Below, piece after piece: positions 9,201 through 16,956 of a DNA stretch of 23,496 bases. The stretch is from CAYZEZ01 sp964477295 (GTDB taxonomy: Bacteria > Bacteroidota > Bacteroidia > Bacteroidales > SM23-62). Both the position numbers and the translations under genes were made by a program. Every line of letters begins with the position of its first letter. Position 1 is the first letter of the stretch. The notes below the pieces were generated by a model. It did not search any database. It saw only the letters and a list, made by a program, of their open reading frames with translations, and was not told where the DNA came from. Location of the stretch: NCBI GenBank assembly GCA_964477295.1, contig CAYZEZ010000032.1, forward strand, positions 1-23,496, in the 5' to 3' direction.

Positions 9201-9240
9201 TTGATTAGTTTTTAATAATACATTATTCCCCGGCTGCATG

Positions 9241-12200
9241 CTATACCATTTCAGGTATTAACTCAACATGCATGCTGGTTACTTTCCCCTCCCTTTGAAA
9301 TACGGAGGCAGTGGTTGCAGCATCCACAATATTTCCATTGATGATAATTTCATTGCCATCCCCGTATTTTATTTTTATCATTTTATGGTCTGACAATTTA
9401 TATATTACCGGGACCTGGCAATACGTGAATGCAAGGGTATTTTTAACGAGTTTAATCCTTTTCTTTTCCCCTGTGATATCATAATAATGAAAATCTCCAG
9501 GATTATCCAGGAACTCTTCTTTTCTGAGAAGCACCGGCATAAACTTAATTTTTCCCTTTTCAACTACTACACCCAATTCACCCCACCTGGAGATAATATC
9601 TTCTTTTACCTGGCCGGTCATCCCTGGTTGCTGCGCTCCGGCATGACCTGGTGTGTGTGAATACGGATCCGTCGGGAAGGCACCGAAAACATCCGGTGTT
9701 TTGTTAAGCCCCAGTCCTGCCCTGATATCGTAATACTGCTCAAAAAGACGATCTCTGACCTCTTTATGTGCATTCTTTTCAACGGCCTTATAATAAACCG
9801 CCTTTACGGCCAGTAGCAATTTGGATACCATATGCCAGTAAACGGATCCCAATCCCTCGTATTTAAAGAATGTCCCTGACCTTCCTGTAAATGACTGGTG
9901 ATCAAATAATCCTTCATAAATATCCAAAACAAGCTGAAGATCTTTCACCACAAGTTCACTGTACTCATCCGGCAAATCATTTAAAGCCTGTTTCAGGGTA
10001 TCTGCATTCCTTATGCTGCCATTGAAATGAAAACCTCCATTATCATCCTGTATGACGATCTGCTTGTTTTTTACTTTAATAAGCTTTTTCAGCAGGTCAG
10101 AATCCAGAAATCTACCTGGAGGGATATTGTTCTTTTCGGTAAAGACAGGTAGTTTGCGGTTGGGATACAAAATATAGCTGTACTGGTCTTCGCGGAAAAG
10201 ATTACTTTTCTTTAGCGCATCGAGCACACCCACCACCTCTTCTTCTGATAAATAACCTGAACTTATTGCGGCCACCTGTCCTTCCAGCATTTCATACAGG
10301 TATCGAAGCGATATTTTATTGCCTCCTTCCACTTTCATCAGGTTATAGGAATGGTACAACCGATCATCCCGCTTATTGGTTTTAATGGTATGGTCGGTAT
10401 ATTTCAGTGACCATTCGATAAATTCAGTGATATCGGTGATTTTTACCTGTTCTTTTCCGGAAAATCCCGATCCATATATGATCTGCCTGTATTCACTTCC
10501 CGCACGTCCCAACTTATCCAGCAGTGATTTTTTCTCAATATCAGAGAAACCGGTTTGCAGCACGTGTTGATAATTATGCAGGATACCCGATATCCCTTTC
10601 AATAAACCGGCTACCTCTCGTGAGACAGGAATGGTGCCTGAGCCAGCCGAACTGAATAAATCCCTGCAGAAAGTCAGGTATTCCCGCAGGTAATAAACCG
10701 TCACCATTGACACGCCATAGCCTACCAGGGCATTATTTGCATCGTTCCATTCCGGCCGTTGTGTATTTAACCAGATACCCCCTTCGGGAATAAGATTAGA
10801 AAGTTTTGCCAGCACCGGGACCAGCAGTTTTTCCGCCAGGTTAACATGGTAAACCTGGTCCTTCTGATCCCATATCAGCCGTCCATCAGCACCTGCAGAA
10901 GATACACGATCCTGTAACCGCCGGTTCAGTTCAGCATCAAAGGCAATGGTATTATGAGGATCGCTTATTAAATCTTCGTATGGTTTAATTCGATAAGGGA
11001 TATTTGCATAAGTAAAAATTTCTTCCCTCAGGAATTTTCCTAATTGTTCAGGGTGATGGTTCTTTGAAATATCCAGGAGTCTTAAAAGGTAAATGATCTG
11101 ATGATCACCCCAATAGCCAATATTCGACCATGGATCTGAAGGATCCGGGATTTCCCAGTCAAATCCATTGCGTGTGATCCGGTAGGGATTATAGCCATCT
11201 GCGGTGGAGGCATTGACAAACTTGCATATCATGCTTTCTGTAAATTCCGGAAATGATAAACTCAATGCTTCCCAGTTCTGGAAAATATCGCGCCAGTTTC
11301 CCTGGTAATTTAATATTTTCGATCCATCCTCCTTCCTGGTATCAATGGAAAAATAGTTCCAGGGACGGCTTGGATCACCATGCCTGCGGCTGAATGTCAG
11401 GGGCAAATACTCATAACAGATACGAAGGAGATCCGCATCATTTTGCTGACCAGTCCTGATTAATAGTTTTGCATAATGAATGCTTTCTCCCAGGGATCTC
11501 ACAAAATCAGTTTTTCTGTTCGAAACGGAAGTATTCGCCTGCTTCACGAAGGATAAAAAATCATCCACCCGGACCATATAGTTGTTATCAAATATCCCCC
11601 CGCGCATTACATTAAACAATACATTGGTCATATGCTTTGAAGTACTTAACTCATCCAGTGAGCACTGCAATCCATCCGCATTTGCGATGATCTTTAGCAG
11701 CTCTTCAGTACCCCTGTTTATATCTGCGGCCAGCTCCTTTCGGGTTTGCTTTCCCGGAGTAAGCATATTTGACAGCCTGACCAGGTCTGAAGTATCCTTA
11801 TCAACATCTGCAATGATGTTCCATTCTTTCCTTGTATTCCCTGCCAGCGTAATTTCGGCAACGATAAAATAAGCTCCTTTCATGGCCCGGATATCTGTTT
11901 CCTCAGCTACCGGCTGGCCCTGTATAAATCTTTCAACCTGTTGTGTTGACAGGATCCTTTTTGATTCCTCCAGTCCTTCCGACCATACGATATTCACTTT
12001 CAGGGCTTCACTTGGTTCGGCTTTATCTGTTGGGATTGAACTCAGCCGGTAGATGCCTATCCCGGTTTCAGGCAGCAATTCATTTCTTTTATACCCGTCA
12101 ACCAGTGTGCTGTAACCACTCTGAAGGGCATTATCAACGCCATAGGGAAGGATGTTCTGAATACCATCCAGGACCTCCATGTAAACTTCTTCCGGCTTAT

Positions 12201-12702
12201 GGTTTATGATCACCGACTTCCTTATAAATCCGAATCGATTGCTGTTAAACCAGCCATACCGGAAGGTCAGGTGCAGATCATCATTGATCTCTTCGAAGAT
12301 CAGTTTGTTACCGATACTGTTTTTGTATATGTTCCGGCGAACAGAATATACCGGTCCGGTAAAAGCTGCAAAGGGTTCCCACAAGAAAGTCTTTCCATCC
12401 ATGGCCACCAGGAATATTGATCTGCTCCCGGTAATACCCTGATAATCATGAATTTTATCGTCTGTATAATAGGGAAATAAGGAATAACCTGAATTTTTTC
12501 TTCCAGCTGTCAGGGAGCCATTACTCGAAATGAACATCCAGTGGTCGGATGCACTGACAATGCTCATAAAAAAATCGGGCATTCGGTCATAATTGGAAAT
12601 CTTATAGAATCTGTCTTCTTCCAGGTTTACGAATTCACCTGCTACCTCGCTTTCGGGTATCTTTAAGTGGGTATTTCCGATATATACAGGCCGACTTACC
12701 AT
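9241..12702 (-). CDS. Putative inverting beta-1,3-glucan phosphorylase (GH94/GH149/GH161 type)
   Basis: A 1,153-residue protein with no signal peptide, so cytoplasmic. It has an N-terminal beta-sandwich-like half (about 1-330) and an (alpha/alpha)6-barrel region with SRPWNYFSIDTR (445-456), NYQGNWRDIFQNWE (465-478), GYWGDHQIIYLLRLL (529-543) and EWNDANNALVGYG (651-663). Near the C-terminus SHTPGHAGAQQPGMTGQ resembles the phosphate-site loop of GH94-type phosphorylases. Known GH94 enzymes have an A/G-D-W-N-D motif whose first Asp is the general acid; here the equivalent position reads E-W-N-D. The length (GH94 is usually about 800 residues) suits GH149 or GH161, families whose characterized members phosphorolyse beta-1,3-gluco-oligosaccharides to alpha-glucose 1-phosphate. 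Family assignment by eye is not certain. Its position between two GH16 genes and next to a sugar porter supports cytoplasmic breakdown of beta-glucan oligosaccharides. The next gene's start lies 40 bases downstream. Confidence 0.78.
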   Translation of the reverse strand: MVSRPVYIGNTHLKIPESEVAGEFVNLEEDRFYKISNYDRMPDFFMSIVSASDHWMFISSNGSLTAGRKNSGYSLFPYYTDDKIHDYQGITGSRSIFLVAMDGKTFLWEPFAAFTGPVYSVRRNIYKNSIGNKLIFEEINDDLHLTFRYGWFNSNRFGFIRKSVIINHKPEEVYMEVLDGIQNILPYGVDNALQSGYSTLVDGYKRNELLPETGIGIYRLSSIPTDKAEPSEALKVNIVWSEGLEESKRILSTQQVERFIQGQPVAEETDIRAMKGAYFIVAEITLAGNTRKEWNIIADVDKDTSDLVRLSNMLTPGKQTRKELAADINRGTEELLKIIANADGLQCSLDELSTSKHMTNVLFNVMRGGIFDNNYMVRVDDFLSFVKQANTSVSNRKTDFVRSLGESIHYAKLLIRTGQQNDADLLRICYEYLPLTFSRRHGDPSRPWNYFSIDTRKEDGSKILNYQGNWRDIFQNWEALSLSFPEFTESMICKFVNASTADGYNPYRITRNGFDWEIPDPSDPWSNIGYWGDHQIIYLLRLLDISKNHHPEQLGKFLREEIFTYANIPYRIKPYEDLISDPHNTIAFDAELNRRLQDRVSSAGADGRLIWDQKDQVYHVNLAEKLLVPVLAKLSNLIPEGGIWLNTQRPEWNDANNALVGYGVSMVTVYYLREYLTFCRDLFSSAGSGTIPVSREVAGLLKGISGILHNYQHVLQTGFSDIEKKSLLDKLGRAGSEYRQIIYGSGFSGKEQVKITDITEFIEWSLKYTDHTIKTNKRDDRLYHSYNLMKVEGGNKISLRYLYEMLEGQVAAISSGYLSEEEVVGVLDALKKSNLFREDQYSYILYPNRKLPVFTEKNNIPPGRFLDSDLLKKLIKVKNKQIVIQDDNGGFHFNGSIRNADTLKQALNDLPDEYSELVVKDLQLVLDIYEGLFDHQSFTGRSGTFFKYEGLGSVYWHMVSKLLLAVKAVYYKAVEKNAHKEVRDRLFEQYYDIRAGLGLNKTPDVFGAFPTDPYSHTPGHAGAQQPGMTGQVKEDIISRWGELGVVVEKGKIKFMPVLLRKEEFLDNPGDFHYYDITGEKKRIKLVKNTLAFTYCQVPVIYKLSDHKMIKIKYGDGNEIIINGNIVDAATTASVFQREGKVTSMHVELIPEMV

Positions 12703-12729
12703 TATTATAATTTACACAAGTTGCCAGGT

Positions 12730-12780
12730 AGTTGCTGCTAACCGTCAGGCAGGAGTAATAGCAACCGGTAACCAGCAACT
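12730..12780. repeat. Inverted repeat in the 100-base gap between GH16 and phosphorylase genes
   Basis: AGTTGCTGCTAACC at 12730-12743 pairs with GGTAACCAGCAACT at 12767-12780 (12 of 14 positions complementary) around a 23-base loop. Just beside it is AAGTTGCCAGGTA (12718-12730), another copy of the same short word. The hairpin follows the stop of the GH16 lipoprotein gene on the transcribed strand and precedes the phosphorylase start, so it could attenuate or stabilise the message. No U-tract follows, so it is not a classical intrinsic terminator. Related words recur at 15732 and 15853-15920. Confidence 0.5.
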
Positions 12781-12802
12781 CAGGTCAAATAGTCATTTTC
12801 AT

Positions 12803-14104
12803 TTATAGCAATTCATAAACACGCACATAATCGATGATAAATTGCTGTGAAGTCATTTCTTCATCCATCCCCTGTGCGCCTCCCCAGCCTCCGCCCATGG
12901 CCAGGTTCAGAATTATATTCTGCGGATTATCATAGGGCCATGAAAGATCAGAACTGGTATCGTTATAGGTTAAGTAGTGCTGTCCGTCAACGAAGGCCTT
13001 AATCTCATCCGGCCTCCATTCCAGTGTATATGTATGAAATTCTTCATCCATGTTTTCTACGTCAATGATCGCAGTGGGCTGATTGCCAAGTTTGAAATAG
13101 TAGGCCCCGCAATGAATGGAAGCGTGTGCCCTGCCATTTCCTGAAGCATCGTCTATTTCATACCCGACACTTTCCAGGATGTCGATCTCACCACAGTATG
13201 GCCATGATAATTCATCCACATAATCATCTCCCAGTGTCCAGCCTGCAGCCCAGTTCCCTCTGTTAGGGGGAACTTTTGCCCTGAATTCTATTTTGCCGTA
13301 AATAAAACTTTCCCTGCCCCGGGTAGTTAGCCTGGCTGAGGTCCATTCGTGTCCCAGGTCATTTTTTCGGGCCTCAATAATAAGATTACCGTTTTCAAGA
13401 CGCGCATTTTCCGGGCGATTCTCTGTATAATACTGCAGTTCATTATTGCCCCATCCCCAGTTTCCTATGTCATACAACCATTTACTTGTATCAGGCATGC
13501 CCTCACCTTCAAACTCATCTGACCATACCAATGCCCACTTGTCTCCGGATGTGTTCTGCACAAGAAATTCCGGTGTTTTCATGTGCTCCCGCAGAAGGGT
13601 GAATTTTATCCAGTCGACCTGTGTTCCACCTTCAAGATGAAGTTTTATTTTGTGGAGCCCTGAATTCAAGGGGCTGCCATCCCGTGCCACAGTATTCCAT
13701 TCTTCAGCAGGTCCGATACCTGAATAGGGAATATTCCCGGTGATATTATAGGTTCGGCCGTCCTTATTATCGCAATAATCTTCAATCCAGCATGATGCTG
13801 AATCGTCTTCCAGAGAGGCAATCTTCATTTGTGAAATATACCGGCCAGCAACCGGTATATCAACATCAAAAGCCAGCCAGCCTCCCGAAGAAGCCTTTAC
13901 TATATTTTCTCCTGTACCCAGGGAAACGATTTCCGGATCACCCTGGGAGTCATAAAAACTTTCTGCTTCAACCAGGATCTCCAGGATATCTTTTCCCAAT
14001 CCATCATCAGAACCGGTCCTGCCTTTTCTTTGATTATCACATGCATGAAAGAATAAAACGACAATAGAAAAAATAAAGAAAAACGTGATACGTGTCCTGT
14101 TCAT
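12803..14104 (-). CDS. Surface lipoprotein CBM6-like + GH16 endo-beta-glucanase
   Basis: The ATG at 14104 begins a lipoprotein signal peptide (MNRTRITFFFIFSIVVLFFHAC, lipidated Cys22) followed by a charged, Gly/Ser-containing linker. Residues about 43-172 match a CBM6-type carbohydrate-binding module (LVEAESFYDSQG; GGWLAFDVDIPVAGRY; SGLHKIKLHLEGGTQVDWIK). The GH16 domain fills about 190-432, with NNELQYYTENRPENA, RGNWAAGWTLG, the catalytic GEIDILESVG (Glu306, Asp308, Glu311) and the ending IIDYVRVYELL. ExDxxE again indicates the laminarinase-like beta-bulge type. As a lipoprotein it would sit on the outer membrane, probably facing out, and make the first cuts near SusC/D. The total of 433 residues is complete for this architecture. 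It begins 34 bases after the MFS gene ends, consistent with cotranscription. There is no T9SS domain, in contrast to the other GH16 proteins here. Confidence 0.92.
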   Translation of the reverse strand: MNRTRITFFFIFSIVVLFFHACDNQRKGRTGSDDGLGKDILEILVEAESFYDSQGDPEIVSLGTGENIVKASSGGWLAFDVDIPVAGRYISQMKIASLEDDSASCWIEDYCDNKDGRTYNITGNIPYSGIGPAEEWNTVARDGSPLNSGLHKIKLHLEGGTQVDWIKFTLLREHMKTPEFLVQNTSGDKWALVWSDEFEGEGMPDTSKWLYDIGNWGWGNNELQYYTENRPENARLENGNLIIEARKNDLGHEWTSARLTTRGRESFIYGKIEFRAKVPPNRGNWAAGWTLGDDYVDELSWPYCGEIDILESVGYEIDDASGNGRAHASIHCGAYYFKLGNQPTAIIDVENMDEEFHTYTLEWRPDEIKAFVDGQHYLTYNDTSSDLSWPYDNPQNIILNLAMGGGWGGAQGMDEEMTSQQFIIDYVRVYELL

Positions 14105-14138
14105 AATAATTGATTTTAAATAGATTATTCGATGTAAT

Positions 14139-15693
14139 TTAGTTATTTTTTACAAGAATGTTTTCCAATTCTTCCAGTGACCTCCCTTTGGTTTCAGGTA
14201 CAACAATTAATACAAAGACCAATCCCAGGGCCCCAAATACTCCATACAAAAGGAATGTCAGGGAGGTACCAAAGGTAGCCAGTTCTAACGGGAATACCAG
14301 CTGAACTGAAAAGCTGACAGCTGAATTAATGAATCCTGCAAAGGATATCGCCAGGCCCCTCACGCGATTCGGGAACAGTTCAGAGAAAAGCACCCACATC
14401 ACAGGCCCGAGGGACACAGCGAACGAGGCAACGAAACCGATAATCCCGATCAGGATCAAGAGTGGATTAATTTGAATCGCCCTGGCTATAAGGGCGGATT
14501 CATGTTCCTTTAATTCTAAAGGTTCCAGAATATCCTTTAGTGCACTTTTAAACTGTATATCACTCTTATAAACCTGATCTGTTATTGTATATAATTGCTC
14601 ATCCTGGACTTCTTCAGGCAATTGCTCAATAGATGAAGAGGTGAGCTGATAGGTAGCAGAATTAAATCCTGCTGCCAGTAAAAACATGGAGAGGGTTATG
14701 CCTGTAAGTCCAATTACAAGCAATATTTTTCGTCCGATTTTATCTATCAGCCATATGGCAACAATTGTAAATACCAGGTTAGTCAGGCCCACCAGTATAG
14801 CCTGTGAAAAGGAGGCATCTGTGCCTATGCCTGATTGCTCAAATATCATGGGAGCNNNNNNNNNNAATACCCGTGATCTGTTGAAGAATAGCAATTACGA
14901 TTCCGATGGTCAGGACCAGTTTCATAGCTGGTATAAAAAGTTCGCGAAAAGGCGTTCTTTCCTTTTTGGTATCAGCCTGAATGCTTGCTTTGATGTTTTC
15001 AAATTCGGTTTCTGCCAGCTCCCCCACAGCTTTTTTCAATACTGCAAGGGCTTCTTCGGTGTGCTGTTTCATCACCAGCCACCGAGGGCTTCTTGGCACG
15101 ACAAACAATGAAAAGAAATAGATGATGGCAGGCAAGGTTTCGAGTCCGAGCATCCACCTCCAGTTGAATTCAGCGAAAGCGAGTACTTTAGCCCAGGCAG
15201 CTTCAGAATAACCCAATTGAAGTATCAGGTAATTTGTAAAAAAAGCAACAGAAATACCGAGAACAATATTCAGTTGATTGAATGATACGAGCCGGCCACG
15301 TTTTTTTGGCGGAGAGATCTCGGCTATATACATAGGGGCAATAATCAGTGAAGCGCCCACTCCAAGTCCCCCAATCATCCGGGCAATAATCAGGATGGCA
15401 TAGGTAGGTGCCAGGGCAGAAGCAACGGCAGAAACAAAATACAAGATGGCTGCTATCTTCAGGACGGTCCTCCGGCTCCATTTATCACTGAGCGGACCTG
15501 AGACCATCATTGCCAGGGTTGCGGTGAGGGTAAGGCAGCTGACGGCCCAGCCCAATTGTAATTTGGTAAGATTAAAATGGGGTTCTATAAATTTAACGAC
15601 CCCGGAAATCACGGAGGCATCAAATCCCATTAAAAAGCCCCCCAGGGCAACAATCAATGCTACCTTAATGGTATAAACAGAATTTTTATTCAT
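14139..15693 (-). CDS. MFS sugar porter (SP family), interrupted by an assembly gap
   Basis: Two open frames in different phases are joined at ten Ns (14856-14865). The upstream part (268 codons from ATG 15693) has the N-terminal bundle: GGFLMGFDASVISG, GPLSDKWSRR, LIIARMIGGLGVGASL, AEISPPKKRGR and FVVPRSPRWLV, ending in ILQQITGI. The downstream part resumes at APMIFEQSGIGTDAS and ends with PETKGRSLEEL. These are sugar porter signatures (R-x-G-R-R-like loop, PESPR-like and PETKG motifs). In relatives about six residues (such as N-A-V-x-Y-Y) lie between QQITGI and AP, i.e. about 18 bases, so ten Ns are a placeholder and the phase change is not evidence of a frameshift. A loop of about 65 polar residues between two late membrane helices is common in Bacteroidota members. 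It would import mono- or small oligosaccharides across the inner membrane by proton symport. Twelve helices are expected. Confidence 0.88.
14856..14865. other. Assembly gap (ten Ns) inside the MFS gene
   Basis: Ten undetermined bases fall in a conserved segment of the sugar porter. The flanking codons end in QQITGI and resume with AP; family members have about six residues between these, suggesting a true gap near 18 bases rather than ten. Confidence 0.98.
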
Positions 15694-15946
15694 AGTATGC
15701 AGAGGATTGAATGTGAATAATAATTAATTTAAGTTGCTAGTTACGAGTTATTGGTTGACAGGTGTCTGAATAACAATCATATATGAATTAGTAAATGATA
15801 CGAATTTAATTACTATTTTAATTTATGTTATTGACCATTAATACTTTACCCAGTACCTGGTAACTTGAGTTAATTAGCTTACGTTTCCAGGTACGAGTTG
15901 CCAGGCGGTATGCAACCTGGGTTAATTACTTGATTTATTAATGTAT
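15694..15946. other. AT-rich intergenic region between the decayed GH16 gene and the MFS gene
   Basis: This 253-base stretch holds no credible ORF. Reading leftwards it is the likely place for a promoter or leader of the MFS-GH16-phosphorylase run. I could not find a convincing TTTG/TAnnTTTG pair. It has short repeated words related to AGTTGCCAGGTA and GGTTAATTA. Confidence 0.6.
15853..15894. repeat. Perfect 8-bp inverted repeat with related repeated words
   Basis: GTACCTGG (15853-15860) is exactly complementary to CCAGGTAC (15887-15894). Next to it are GAGTTGCCAGGCGGTA (15895 onward) and ACCTGGGTTAATTACTTG, imperfect copies of words in the left arm region. The hairpin follows the stop of the decayed GH16 gene on the - strand. 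No T-run follows directly, so a terminator role is uncertain. Confidence 0.45.
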
Positions 15947-16853
15947 CTATCTTGTTTTGATAAACTTACGTTGTAAAAAATCATTGCTCCCATTCAAAAC
16001 AGAAAGAATACAGATCCCGGGAGAAAAGTTAGCTGTATCCAGAAAAAAATCGAAACCACCAATACCGGTTTCATAAAGTATTATCCTGCCGGTTGTATCC
16101 ACCCGGATGGTATATTCAATCCATTCACCTGCTGTAATCCATCCCACATTCTGTAATCCATCTCCATATTCGGTATCCACCCTTTCATCCTGTCTGGGAC
16201 CAGGTCCTTCATTGGTGAGGGTATTATCATGGTAAGCAGTCCCTTCCCCGCCAAAATCATAATGTGTTGGAATGATTGTACCGGGTATTTGTTGCGGATG
16301 ATCAGGATCGGGGTAAGGATACTGTCCGCAGAACCGTTGAAAATAGCTTGCATTCGTAGTATCGCAGTTATTTTCCAGTACAAGGGTAACCAGGCCTTCG
16401 GTTGTTCCCCAGTCGACCAGGATAGAATCTGTTCCCTGTCCGGATGTAATGGTTGCGCCATCCGGAACTGACCAGTAAAATGTATTGCTGCTGTCTTCCG
16501 GAAGAGAGAATTCCAGGTTTTTTTGCCGCTGGGCAGCGACATTATCACCAACAATTTTAAGTTCTTTCCCGGCTGCCATAGTTTTCCTTCCGTGCAGAAA
16601 TAACCAGGGTCCCGTCTTCGACCCAGGCATTGTTTGTATCCTTATCCTTGTAATATTGCAGCTCCTCATTCCCCCAGCCACCTCCACCCACTTCATAGGT
16701 CCAGGTTCCAGGGTCAGGAAACCCGGTGTAGTTAAATTCCTCTGACCATACCAATTCATAGCATTGGGAATATACTGTTGGAGGAAACAAAAGGAGAAGA
16801 AAAAGTGATACTATTGTGAAACAATAAGTTCCGTGTAAGTTAGTATGTATCAT
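15947..16853 (-). pseudogene. Decayed T9SS-type GH16 gene lacking its catalytic core
   Basis: The ATG at 16853 begins a signal peptide (MIHTNLHGTYCFTIVSLFLLLL...VYSQ) and the first strands of a GH16 domain (ELVWSEEFNYTGFPDPGTW; GWGNEELQYYKDKDTNNAWV; LVISARKENYG), very like the intact GH16 at 6957-9200. At about 16561-16578 the homology jumps to another frame; in this frame the protein closes after ENYGSRERT. The second frame continues as KELKIVGDN and a PKD/Ig-like repeat (FYWSVPDGATITSGQGTD), then a CBM6 segment (DFGGEGTAYHDN; GWITAGEWIEYTIRVDTTG). It ends directly in a T9SS tail (TGRIILYETGIGGFDFFLD to KFIKTR). About 200 residues including the ExDxxE motif are missing at the first junction, and the rest of CBM6 plus the start of the T9SS domain at the second (about 16088-16102). 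It is the first gene of the leftward cluster, divergent from the FAS1 gene. Confidence 0.82.
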
Positions 16854-16956
16854 AAGACCGATATATATCTGTGAAATTTTAATAAAATTAATATGTAACT
16901 GAGTATGCTAATTTATCAAATGTTTTTTAAATTTATCCATTATAAACATTTTGAAC
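16854..16956. promoter_or_regulatory. Divergent promoter region between the leftward and rightward gene sets
   Basis: This 103-base, strongly AT-rich stretch separates the start of the decayed GH16 gene (-) from the start of the FAS1-susC-susD operon (+) and so must hold promoters for both directions if each is transcribed. On the - strand ACATTTGATAAATTAGC contains a TTTG, and TAATTTTA downstream differs from the Bacteroidota -7 element TAnnTTTG at one base; their 26-base spacing is longer than usual, so this is only a weak candidate. Confidence 0.4.

Noticed and set aside
9201..9239. Upstream ATG for the T9SS GH16 gene
   Set aside because: It adds 13 polar residues before the signal peptide; the ATG at 9200 is the natural one.
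10376..12442. + strand ORFs inside the phosphorylase gene
   Set aside because: All are antisense shadows of a single 1,153-codon frame with conserved motifs.
14139..15693. Frameshift mutation in the MFS gene
   Set aside because: The phase change falls exactly at the ten Ns, which are a placeholder length; no mutation needs to be assumed.
16081..16745. Alternative-frame ORFs within the decayed GH16
   Set aside because: Neither the other - strand frame nor the + strand frames show domain motifs; GH16, PKD, CBM6 and T9SS pieces lie only in the two frames described.
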